From Costus lasius (Eukaryota > Streptophyta > Magnoliopsida > Zingiberales > Costaceae), in the NCBI GenBank assembly GCA_027563935.2, contig JANVAS020000222.1, forward strand, positions 2,046,001-2,110,000: a stretch of 64,000 nt of DNA, read 5' to 3'. The stretch's first letter is position 1, and each line of letters opens with the position of its first letter. Under the pieces are notes generated by a model, which was not told where the DNA came from, made no database searches, and saw only the letters and a list, made by a program, of their open reading frames with translations. Of this stretch, positions 34,012-45,295 are shown piece by piece. The position numbers and the translations under genes are program-made.

Positions 34012-35322
34012 TGATGTGATGCATTTATGCTTAATATTTTCATATACTATGAAACATTTTTTCGGTTAAATTGTCGCTTTTGCATCATCACTTTTACTTA
34101 AATTCTTCCATATGCACGGAATCTACACAAGATCTGGTGTTATCTAACTTTTCAGGAAATTCTGAAGAAACTGAAGCTTTCACAGCCGGGTTGAGAGGAT
34201 TTTCCCAACCTAGGAAAAGTTCCGCCTGTCACGAAAACCTGCTCGACTCTAACTCGGTGGGCTCCAAATCTTAGGGGTACTTTGGTAAATGTTAATCACG
34301 ACTATAGGGGGATAAAAGGGAAGCTTTGAGACCTTAATCGATATCAAACCCTAACCAAGTGAAGGGAGAAAACGGCTGAGGACGTGACTTGGGCGGCTGG
34401 AGAAGATTAAACATGATTTCAAGGAAAAGAGGAGCCCTTCGAAGCCCCTAGCAAAGATCTCTTCATCTACTCGGAAAGGGGAGTCAAGATATCCCTTAAT
34501 CCTTCATTTTCATTGCTGCTTCTAGCCTCCAAATGGATTTCTTGAGTGTGAGCTTGTTGTTGAATATTCATGATGTCTCTAAGATGATTGTAGCTTAAAG
34601 TACTATCGGGGTTAGGGCTTAGCCCTATGCCTAAAACGCATTCATGAAGTAGTTTGTTATTTTGATATGTTGGTTTGATTTAGTTGACCTAGCATATGTG
34701 TTTGTCATTTCCTTACAACTCTTATTGCATATTATTGATCTCCGATATCGAGAGAAAAAGCGACAGCCCAATCTCGATATCGGTGTTTGTATGTTTTGGA
34801 CGTTGGGAGAAAAAGCGACAGCCCAATCCCGACGTCGGATCTCGTATGCTTGGGCACGTGAAGAAGAGCACGAGAGTAGCCCTTCTCCCACGTGAGAGAA
34901 CAACTATTCATCCCTCGCCCAATGGGCCTATGTAAATTTACAAGCCATGAAAGTAGGAGGTAGATTTGCATATGCACCGAACCGTGCTGCTGAAAGGGGG
35001 CGGTTTGTACCATTTGATGGATTTCTTCAACTTATCAAACCTTGCATATCACGAAGTCACTACTTTCATTTGCGGATTGGCATAGCGGTGAAACCCGACG
35101 CCCCGATATTCTCCCATAACAGAAATCCGATCGTTTATCTGTCCGCTTGTTACTTTTCTTGCTTAGCATTTACCTATTAATTGTTAGTTATTTCTATCGC
35201 TTTAAATCAACCCTTGATTTGTCTAGACCGCGACTCAAGGATTTACCGGTACTTGACAAATTGGTCTCTGTGGACGATATAATTTACTACTTCGATTAGA
35301 CCGTACACTTGCGGGCCTATCA
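34012..35322 (+). repeat. 5' LTR of Athila C
   Basis: 1311 bp, TGATGTGATG...GCCTATCA. It contains a strong inverted repeat (CCGATATCGAGA at 34742-34753 with its complement at 34772-34783) and the palindrome CCGACGTCGG (34829-34838). Small ORFs on both strands recur in the 3' LTR but are LTR sequence. Confidence 0.93.
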
Positions 35323-35328
35323 AGTTTT

Positions 35329-35346
35329 TGGCGCCGTTGCCGGGGA
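35329..35346 (+). other. Primer-binding site of Athila C
   Basis: TGGCGCCGTTGCCGGGGA, six bases after the LTR; the standard Athila site, complementary to the 3' end of tRNA-Asp. Confidence 0.9.
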
Positions 35347-35500
35347 CCAATTTCGCCATTATCGATTAAATCTGATAAATTCGTGGGATTAGAAAAAAAA
35401 AGAAAAAAAAAAGAAGGGCTTGTGCATGCGCAGAACACTTGCTCTCTATTTTGATCCATCTTACTGTTGAAATTTTGATAAACTATCTTGAGGCTTGTGC

Positions 35501-36144
35501 ATGCGCAGGACTTTGCGGAGTGAACATTTGATGGACGAGGATCCGGAGATCGAAAAAACATTCCGACTCCGACGCAAGCAAGCTCGAGCTAAAGCAAAAG
35601 AGAAGCAGAATTCAACAGAAATGGACCAAAACCGCTCACTTCGAGATTTTGCATCTCCCTCCGTGCAGGGACTTCATTCGAGTATTGCCCGTCCGGCTAT
35701 CGAAGCTAACAACTTCGAAATAAAGCTGGCATTCCTTGCCATGCTACAGAAGGAACAATTCGGGGGAATGCCAAATGAAGATCCTGCACTCCACCTCTCA
35801 ATGTTCATAGAATACTGTGATACGTTCAAAATGGGAGGGATATCCATCGATGCTCTGAGATTGAGACACTTCCCCTTTACCCTAAAGGATCGAGCACGTG
35901 CATGGCTTCAGTCACTGCCGAATGGAGCGATCACCACCTGGGAAGGGCTATCACATTCATTCCTCACCAAGTACTTCCCACCGAGCAAGACAGCTCAATT
36001 GAGAGGGCAGATCACTGGATTTAAGCAAAGGGACGATGAATCATTATATGAAGCGTGGGATCGTTTCAAGGAGCTTCAACGGATTTGTCCACACCACGGC
36101 CTCGAAAAGTGGTTATTAATTTCTTCCTTTTACAATGCTTTAAA
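35501..36144 (+). pseudogene. gag-pol: Athila C gag, N-terminal part
   Basis: Begins at ATG 35501 (MRRTLRSEHLMDEDPEIEK), the first in-frame ATG after the leader. It encodes the Athila gag core: SSIARPAIEANNFEIKLAFL, EDPALHLSMFIEYCDTFK, RARAWLQSLPNGAITTWEGL, EAWDRFKELQRICPHHGLEK. It is open up to 36144, where a copia element is inserted with TSD TTAAA; gag continues at 45301 in the same frame. A basic/acidic N-terminal segment (DEDPEIEKTFRLRRKQARAKAKEK) precedes the core. The segment itself has no stop; the whole gene has two further on. Confidence 0.92.
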
Positions 36145-37824
36145 TGTTGGGGTATGCCCTTAAGGCTAATGTTTGAGGCCTTGGGATTGTATAAGTATCA
36201 TGTAATAAACTCTTAAGTTTATAAAGGCATGGTTATTATTCAGGTTGTTACCTTGTCTGCTGTAATAAGTGTACTTCTGAATAATGTCTCAAAGCTGTTC
36301 AGCTAGGCTGACAGGCTATATGTCCTTAGTCGAGATATCTTGGTGAACATGAGACAGCCTTGATATGATTGAGACTGATATGAGTGCTAATCTTATAGGA
36401 TGCTTCGAGCATGGAATAAGATGTAGACTCATGGGTACATTGGATGTACTGGACAGACCCTACTCGGATATTCCATTGCTTGTCACAATGTGAATGATCC
36501 TTGTAAGCACTAAGTGGCACATGTCCTTTGACTTGAGATCACTTATGTTTCTAAATGATGATTGTCATTGTTTTGAGGTAGTTCAATATCATTTGAAACA
36601 TAATGATTATAGGCTATCTTGGATGGTGAGCTTGAGTCAGGTTAGGGCACTTGTGATAGATAAAGGATTGCCGTCTCCTTGTTTAAGGAGTGTGATGTTC
36701 TAAAGGGCCCCCCTATATGAGATGATTGAGAAAGTGTATGGCCATACCCAGATGACTATGTGCATCTGATTTAATCATGCTCATCGTATTGGAGTTACAG
36801 GCTTGACATGCTTGTCCAATAAGAACATCCAGTGGCAAAGGAATCATGCATGCCTAGTGAGTTGATTCACACTTATGCTGTGGTTGGGTGGAGTCTTGGA
36901 AGACTCTTTCCTTTATATCGGGAGACAGTGATGTGTTGCTAGATACCCCTCGCTGATCGTGATAACGTAAGTTATCGTTACCGACATTTAAAGGAAACCC
37001 TTAGGGTCGCACAATTTGATGATATGGCTACTTAAGTCAGATCGTGTGGACTGAATTGTTCGAGTTCAGTTTAAAGGAGATTAAACTCTGATTGTAAGTG
37101 AGATCCAGTCTGATCATGTTTGATTGATTAGGGCTTGAGATCGGTAAGCTTAGATCGAGAGTGTGGATGCTAGATCGAAGAGATCAAGAGCATTAAAAGG
37201 ATGAACGGTCAGATTTTGAACCTTAGGGTTTAATTTGGTCTGAACCGATTATTGGGCTGATTTGGTTTGGTCATTGGACCAATTGAATTGAACCGGCTCA
37301 CATGTGAGCGCTTGGTTCATTTGAGAGGAGAGCTATGCGTTTGGTTCACTTCATGTGAACGCATAACGCAAGCTTTGATGACTTGCCATTTATGGCATTT
37401 CGGTTTGACAATTGTGATGAATGTCTCCACATTCGATCACAAGTTGGGCTAACGCTCCTCTCCATCATCTTGCTCTCGACGACACACACTTTCTTGTGTG
37501 GTGAAAGTGACGAGAAGAAAGATCGGCCAAGAGTTCATCATCTCCTTCATGCGATAAGACCCCTTGAAGCTTTTGCTAGCACAAAGTTGAGAAGGGAGTA
37601 GTCTTTGTCTTCTTGTGTGCGCACCTTTTGGAGGAGATCAACCTTGTTTTCTTCTTCCAAGCCGCCTTCCATCCATGGCAATGGTAAGATCATATCATGA
37701 TCTTAAGTTGGTTTAAGTTGATTATATAGTTCATATGCGATCTTTAGAAGCCCTTTTTCCGCATTGCATGCTAGAAGCGCATGTATAGGGTTTCCCCCCC
37801 CCCCCCTTATTAGGGGTTCCTTCA
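36145..37824 (+). repeat. 5' LTR of the third copia element
   Basis: TGTTGGGGTATGCCC...GGTTCCTTCA. Possible TATA region CTTTATATCG at 36911-36920, followed by the conserved family core. A 13-base C run lies near the 3' end. Confidence 0.95.
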
Positions 37825-39711
37825 ATTGGTATCAGAGCTAGGCTCTCCATATGATCTATATGATTGCTAGAAGTGTTTGTGATCCATGCTTCTTGCGCTT
37901 ACTTGATGCTTTGTTTTCATGATGCATGGTTACATGTACATGTAGATTGCGCTTGTATCATGTTAACATGTAGATTGCGCTTGTATCATGCTAACATGTA
38001 GATTGCGCTTGTATCATGGGCTTTGTATGCGCTCCCCCTTGAAGGGGACCCCATAAAGTTTGCGCTCCCCCTTGAAGGGGACCCCCTTAGATCTAAGGGT
38101 TATCAACTTTGTTTGTATGTTTGCGCATGCTCTAAGTGTTTTACAAAACTTACATCTTGCGCGGTTGATTAGATCTAAGGTGCCACTACATTAAATCCTT
38201 AGATGGGTTGATGGGGTTGAAGGCATCATCTAGTATAGATCAAGCTAGTCTGATCAGACCATCTGACAGCCTAGATGGGTCGACCAGATAGCACCTGTGC
38301 GCAAGCACGAGGTGGCTATAGGTTGACTGCATCAAAGGCGTGTAGCGAGGTCTGGTTGAGACAATTACTGAACATACTTGAGTTAGGCCCGAGGTCACAC
38401 CCGCTTGCCAAAACTCATGAGGGTGGTTCAGCCCTTGACGCATGCATGGTTGACCATCAGGTCAACACGGGTCAGTTAGGACTCGGTGCATGCAAGGGCA
38501 AAAGATCTAACTAGATGGATGAGTGGATCCCCATCAATGGACCATTGTAAGGTTGTAGGGCTCATAAGGAAATTAAAATTGATGCCATGGGGTTTTTCAA
38601 AATTTTAATTTCTTGATTGGATCACATGTTGATTGAACCATATGCTTGTTTATTTAGTCTTATGTGGGTTGCCCATTTGTGTGCTGTGCTGGGGCCTGCG
38701 TGCCTGGATTTAAAAAAAATTGTAAATTAATTTGTGATCTGCGAATCACATTGTACTTAATTTATAATATGTTGTTGACCTGCGAGTCAACCTTGTCTAG
38801 ATAGATCAAATGTACTTTGATTAGACAAGAGCACAAAAGCACACATCCAAGAGGGGCATTCACCTGGTGGTGCACCTGAGGTGCTCTTGGCGCTAGGGCA
38901 CTGGGTTGGACCAGATGAGATGCAATGGAGCTCAAGTGAAGACTTAAGTAAAATTAAGGTCTTACTAGGGTTCATGGGCTTTTACCACATAAGATCATGC
39001 ATTCTTTTTATTGCTTAAATAATTAGAATGGCATGTTTATGTTTATCTTCTGCTATAGCCATAGGATATGCCTGATAGTAAGAAGATAAAAAGACCGTTA
39101 AAATCCAACGCTAATATATCAAGCTCGTAAGCCTTCTGACGCGAAACCTCAGCTTTCTGATTATCGTTGGAGCCGTGTTGAACCCACTCAGTGGGCACGT
39201 CCATCTATCTTCAGACGGTGCTGGATTTCACCTGCGTGTTACAGAGTTGGGATTTATCCCCTCTCGTTGCTCAGCATAGCACGTGGTGGTCCAGGGAGTA
39301 GGTCAGGTCAGCTTGACCATGTAGGCTACATATGAGGCGAATATGGTAGCACATGGAGGCAGCCATCTCTGGGATCAGAGACTGTGTTGTACCAACTCAG
39401 TTGGCACAGTCTGCTGGATTGCCAAGATGAAGGGGAATCGCACGGGTTGGCGATTGGCTGGGATAGCCTACCAGAAATTAGTGCTTGTCATCTCTGTGCA
39501 TCTTATCTCGCCTGAGCGGGACGCGGAGACCAAGTATGAAATCTGGATCCCATCTCACTAAAAGAGTGTTACTCTTTCGGACTATTTACTGGATTTTTCA
39601 GTCAGACAAAATAGTGAGAAAAGAATCTTTCTTAAGTCCTGGATTGATTCTGAACATTGATACTGACCTTGCTGTTCTTGCTTGTTGTAGATTCCTGCAG
39701 CAACGAACACC
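37825..39711 (+). other. Primer site and long leader of the third copia element
   Basis: Primer site TGGTATCAGAGC at 37827-37838. The leader is 1887 bp and non-coding. It holds a 28 bp tandem repeat present about 2.9 times (37938-38018) and a 25 bp direct repeat (38028-38052 and 38061-38085) whose CCCCTTGAAGGGG part is nearly self-complementary and resembles the terminal bases of some family LTRs. From about 38170 to the gag ATG it is colinear with the leaders of the other two copies. Confidence 0.85.
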
Positions 39712-42700
39712 ATGAGCTTCAATGTGCGATCCCTACTGGAAAGGGAGAAGTTTGCTGGGCCGAACTTCTCTGACTGGTTTGGACACCTTAAGATCGTTCT
39801 TAAGGCAGAGAGGAAACTGTATGTCCTCGAGACGGCGATACCGCCGCAGCCCGCTCCGAACGCCGCAAGGGCGGTTCAGGATGCCTACGAAAAGCACGTC
39901 AATGATAGCATTGATGTCGCTTGCCTGATGCTAGCGTCTATGACGCCACCGCTGCAGCGTCAGCATGAGGATATGTCGGCTATAGAGATTATAGCGAACC
40001 TCAAGATGCTGTATGCTGCACAGGCGAGGACTGAGCGCTATAATCTGACGAAGCTCTTCTTTCAGAGAAAACTGGCTGAGGGGAGCCCAGTGGGAGCTCA
40101 CGTGCTCAAGATGATTGGGCACAAGGAGGCTCTGGAGAAACTGGGGCATACCATCAACCAGGAGCTTGCTGTGGATATTATTCTGCAGTCTCTCCCGCCT
40201 TCTTTCGATGCGTTCATCATTAACTTTAATATGAACAAAATCGATTGTACGCCGGCAGAGCTGCTGAATATGCTCTTGACTACTGAGGAAACTCTGAAGG
40301 GTAAGCCTTCAACCTCTGTCTTGATGGTTCCTTCTAGGAACAAGAAGAAGGGGAAGAAGGGCAAGGCCCCTGTCAAGAATTACAGCAAGGCACTGAAACA
40401 GAAGGTGAAGCGGTCGAAGGATAACAGGTGTTTCCACTGTGGCCAGCTGGGTCACTGGAAAAAGGACTGTAAAGCGCTCCAAGGAGATAAGAGGGGAAGC
40501 ATCGCTTCTGGCTCAGGTATATACGTGACGGAAGTCATGGTTTCATCTTCTTCTATATCATGGGTGTTGGACACTGCATGTGGAGTTCACATTTGTTCAA
40601 ATGTGCAGGAACTCAAGAGAAGAAGACAGGTGGGACAGCATGAGGTAGACCTACGAGTTGGAAACGGGGCACGGGTTGCTGCTGTTGCTGTAGGAGACTA
40701 TTTCATTAATTTACCATCTGGCATTGTATTAGAATTAAACAATTGTTATTTTGTACCCAGTATTACCAAGAATATTATCTCTATTCCTGCTCTTGTCAGG
40801 AAAGGATTTGCCTTTGAATGCAAGATTTCAAAGTGTGTTTTATCTTATGATAATATTGTGTATGCAACTGGTTCAATTAACAATGGGTTATACATGTTGG
40901 ACATGGAATATTCTATACAAAACATTGATAATAAGAAAGCCAAGTATGCTGATGACAGCACCTTGCTATGGCATAGTCGTTTAGGCCATATAAACGAGAA
41001 GCGCATTAAGCGGTTGCATGATCATGGACTGCTGGGATCATTCTCCAATGGGGAGATTGATACATGCAAAGCTTGTTTGATGGGTAAAATGACGAAGTCA
41101 CCTTTTTCTCACAAAGGTCAAAGGACTTCAGGTTTACTTGACCTGATACACAGTGATGTGTGTGGGCCTTTCAGTAAACATGCCAGAGGTGGCTATCAGT
41201 ACTTCATTACCTTCACTGATGATTTCAGTAGGTATGGATATGTCTATTTAATGAGACATAAAAGTGAATCTTTTGACAAGTTCAAAGAGTTCAAAAATGA
41301 AGTACAAAATCAGCTAGGCCGAAATATCAAGGCACTTCGTTCTGATCGAGGTGGAGAATACCTAAGTCATGCATTTACTGACTATCTGAAGGAGTGTGGG
41401 ATTATCTCATAGCTCACTCCGCCAGGAACACCGCAGTGGAATGGTGTGTCCGAGAGGAGAAATAGAACGTTACTTGATATGGTTCGTTCTATGATGAGTC
41501 AGGCTACTCTTCCATATTCCTTTTGGGGTTTTGCACTGGAAACAGCTGCAAAGGTACTAAACCGAGTGCCATCCAAGGCAGTTTCAAAGACGCCATATGA
41601 GTTATGGTATGGGAAACAGCCTAGCTTGACATTTATCAGGATCTGGGGTTGCGAGGCTTATGTCAAAAAGCTCGCCTCTGGGAAACTAGAGAGCAGATCT
41701 GACAAATGCATCTTTGTCGGTTACCCTAAGGAAACGAAGGGTTATTATTTCTACGATCCCAAAGAGAACAAGGTGTTTGTTGCTCGGACGGCCATATTTC
41801 TTGAGAAGGAATTTCTTCTGCAAGAGGCCAGTGGGAGAGAAATAAAGCTGGATGAGATTCCAGAGGAAGGACAAAGTAGTCAGGCAGAGTTGGATGAGCC
41901 TGAGCCGGTAGAACAGGTTACTGAACAACCTGAGGCTCGGATATCACGGGAACCGCGAAGATCGGGAAGGATCCGTCGACAGCCTGAGCGCTATGACGGA
42001 GTCTATATCATTGAAAATGATGAACCCCTAACTTATGCGGATGCGGTCAGTGGACCGGAGTCAGCTAGATGGCTTGATGCTATGCGAGCCGAGATGGACT
42101 CCATGTCAGATAACCAAGTCTGGGATTTGGTTGATCCGCCTCCGGGAGTAATCCCTATAGGCTGTAAATGGATCTTCAAGAAGAAGATTGACATGGATGG
42201 TAACGTGGTTACCTATAAAGGCAGGCTAGTTGCGAAAGGTTTCAAACAAATCTACGGGATAGATTATGATGAAACTTTCTCACCTGTAGCCATGTTTAAG
42301 TCTATTCGGATTCTTTTCGCAATAGCTGCATATTATGATTATGAGATCTGGCAGATGGATGTGAAGACAGCTTTCCTTAATGGAAATCTGGATGAAGATG
42401 TGTATATGACACAACCAGAAGGTTTCACTAATCCATCAGATCGTCATAAAATATGCAAGTTAAAGAAGTCCATTTATGGACTTAAACAAGCATCTAGGAG
42501 CTGGAATATTCGTTTTGATGAATCAATCTCTGAGTTTGGTTTCATCAAGAACGAGGATGACCCGTGTGTATATAAGAGGTTTAGTGGGAGCGTAATTACA
42601 TTCCTAATCCTCTACGTCGATGATATCTTAATCATTGGAAATGATATTCCTGAACTGCATGCTGTTAAGGCATGGTTAGGAAAATGTTTCCAGATGAAAG

Positions 42701-43599
42701 ATTTAGGAGAAGCAGCCTATGTATTAGGTGTGAAGATCTACAGGGATAGATCTAAGAGGCTTCTCGGGCTGTGCCAGAGTACTTACATCGATAAGGTCCT
42801 GGAGAGATTCCATTTAGAGAATTCTAAACGTGGATATCTTCCAGTCAGACATGGTCTGAATCTTTCGAAGAGTCAGTGTCCACAAACACAGACTGAGAAA
42901 GATGAAATGGACAATACGCCTTATGCTTCGGCTATTGGGTCCATTATGTATGCGATGTTGTGTACTCGCCCAGACGTCGCTTACGGGTTAAGCGTGACCA
43001 GTCGATTCCAAAGTAATCCAGGTTTGGCGCACTGGATTGCGGTCAAGAACATTTTAAAATATCTGCGGAGGACCAAAGATATGTTCTTGATATATGGTGG
43101 TCAGGAAGAACTCAGTATAGAGGGATATACTGACGCTTCGTTCCAGTCGGACCAGGATGATTTCCGATCGCAATCAGGCTATGTTTTTAGCTTGAATGGT
43201 GGAGCAGTGGTGTGGAAGAGTTTCAAACAGTCAACTGTTGCTGATTCCACAACAGAAGCCGAGTATGTTGCAGCCTCGGAAGCATCCAAGGAGGCAGTGT
43301 GGATTCGTAAGTTCGTGAGAGAACTTGGTGTCGTTCCTTCGAGTGCTGATCCTTTGGTTATCTTCTGTGATAACACTGGAGCCATCGCACAAGCAAAGGA
43401 ACCGCGGTCGCACCAGAAGTCCAAGCACATACAGAGACGGTTTCACTTGATCCGGGAGATCATTGATCGAGGCGAGATCAAAATATGCAAGGTTCATACA
43501 GATGACAATCTGGCAGACCCGCTTACCAAGCCTCTGGCGCAGCAGAAGCATGAGAAGCACTGTAATAATATGGGTTTGAGATTTCTCAACCATTAGATT
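39712..43599 (+). pseudogene. gag-pol: Copia gag-pol with a single amber stop
   Basis: ATG at 39712. Gag, CCHC knuckle (CFHCGQLGHWKKDC), WVLDTAC protease, integrase, RT with YVDD and RNase H all match the intact polyprotein at 2345-6229. The only lesion found is CAG to TAG at 41410-41412 in integrase, between the second catalytic Asp (RSDRGGEY) and the catalytic Glu (SERRNRT). Downstream the same frame is open to the normal stop. As it stands it makes gag, protease and a truncated integrase but no RT. With nearly identical LTRs the stop may have been in the parental RNA, arisen during reverse transcription, or appeared since insertion. Confidence 0.95.
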
Positions 43600-43616
43600 A
43601 AGTGCAAGTGGGATAT
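43600..43616 (+). other. Polypurine tract of the third copia element
   Basis: AAGTGCAAGTGGGATAT; the intact copy has GGGAGAT at the end. Confidence 0.8.
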
Positions 43617-45295
43617 TGTTGGGGTATGCCCTTAAGGCTAATGTTTGAGGCCTTGGGATTGTATAAGTATCATGTAATAAACTCTTAAGTTTATAAAGGC
43701 ATGGTTATTATTCAGGTTGTTACCTTGTCTGCTGTAATAAGTGTACTTCTGAATAATGTCTCAAAGCTGTTCAGCTAGGCTGACAGGCTATATGTCCTTA
43801 GTCGAGATATCTTGGTGAACATGAGACAGCCTTGATATGATTGAGACTGATATGAGTGCTAATCTTATAGGATGCTTCGAGCATGGAATAAGATGTAGAC
43901 TCATGGGTACATTGGATGTACTGGACAGACCCTACTCGGATATTCCATTGCTTGTCACAATGTGAATGATCCTTGTAAGCACTAAGTGGCACATGTCCTT
44001 TGACTTGAGATCACTTATGTTTCTAAATGATGATTGTCATTGTTTTGAGGTAGTTCAATATCATTTGAAACATAATGATTATAGGCTATCTTGGATGGTG
44101 AGCTTGAGTCAGGTTAGGGCACTTGTGATAGATAAAGGATTGCCGTCTCCTTGTTTAAGGAGTGTGATGTTCTAAAGGGCCCCCCTATATGAGATGATTG
44201 AGAAAGTGTATGGCCATACCCAGATGACTATGTGCATCTGATTTAATCATGCTCATCGTATTGGAGTTACAGGCTTGACATGCTTGTCCAATAAGAACAT
44301 CCAGTGGCAAAGGAATCATGCATGCCTAGTGAGTTGATTCACACTTATGTTGTGGTTGGGTGGAGTCTTGGAAGACTCTTTCCTTTATATCGGGAGACAG
44401 TGATGTGTTGCTAGATACCCCTCGCTGATCGTGATAACGTAAGTTATCGTTACCGACATTTAAAGGAAACCCTTAGGGTCGCACAATTTGATGATATGGC
44501 TACTTAAGTCAGATCGTGTGGACTGAATTGTTCGAGTTCAGTTTAAAGGAGATTAAACTCTGATTGTAAGTGAGATCCAGTCTGATCATGTTTGATTGAT
44601 TAGGGCTTGAGATCGGTAAGCTTAGATCGAGAGTGTGGATGCTAGATCGAAGAGATCAAGAGCATTAAAAGGATGAACGGTCAGATTTTGAACCTTAGGG
44701 TTTAATTTGGTCTGAACCGATTATTGGGCTGATTTGGTTTGGTCATTGGACCAATTGAATTGAACCGGCTCACATGTGAGCGCTTGGTTCATTTGAGAGG
44801 AGAGCTATGCGTTTGGTTCACTTCATGTGAACGCATAACGCAAGCTTTGATGACTTGCCATTTATGGCATTTCGGTTTGACAATTGTGATGAATGTCTCC
44901 ACATTCGATCACAAGTTGGGCTAACGCTCCTCTCCATCATCTTGCTCTCGACGACACACACTTTCTTGTGTGGTGAAAGTGACGAGAAGAAAGATCGGCC
45001 AAGAGTTCATCATCTCCTTCATGCGATAAGACCCCTTGAAGCTTTTGCTAGCACAAAGTTGAGAAGGGAGTAGTCTTTGTCTTCTTGTGTGCGCACCTTT
45101 TGGAGGAGATCAACCTTGTTTTCTTCTTCCAAGCCGCCTTCCATCCATGGCAATGGTAAGATCATATCATGATCTTAAGTTGGTTTAAGTTGATTATATA
45201 GTTCATATGCGATCTTTAGAAGCCCTTTTTCCGCATTGCATGCTAGAAGCGCATGTATAGGGTTTCCCCCCCCCCCCTTATTAGGGGTTCCTTCA
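43617..45295 (+). repeat. 3' LTR of the third copia element
   Basis: 1679 bp; nearly identical to 36145-37824 (see the element entry). Followed by TSD TTAAA. Confidence 0.95.

Larger units (their letters stand above)
36145..45295 (+). mobile_element. Third Ty1/copia element, very young, one amber stop
   Basis: Complete + strand element: LTRs 36145-37824 (1680 bp) and 43617-45295 (1679 bp), primer site, 1.9 kb leader, gag-pol and polypurine tract. Perfect TSD TTAAA (36140-36144 and 45296-45300). By eye the LTRs differ by one substitution (C at 36878, T at 44350) and one base in a C run (13 versus 12). Same family as the copies at 592-9786 and 18106-27194. Confidence 0.96.

Noticed and set aside
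34631..35013. ORFs on both strands in the Athila C LTR with near copies at 59636-60018
   Set aside because: Conserved only as LTR pairs; frames overlap and arise from the inverted and direct repeats there.
41410..41412. Programmed amber readthrough in the third copia element
   Set aside because: The stop falls inside the integrase core, not at a gag-pol border; the intact copy has CAG, and the following bases (CTC) do not match known readthrough contexts.
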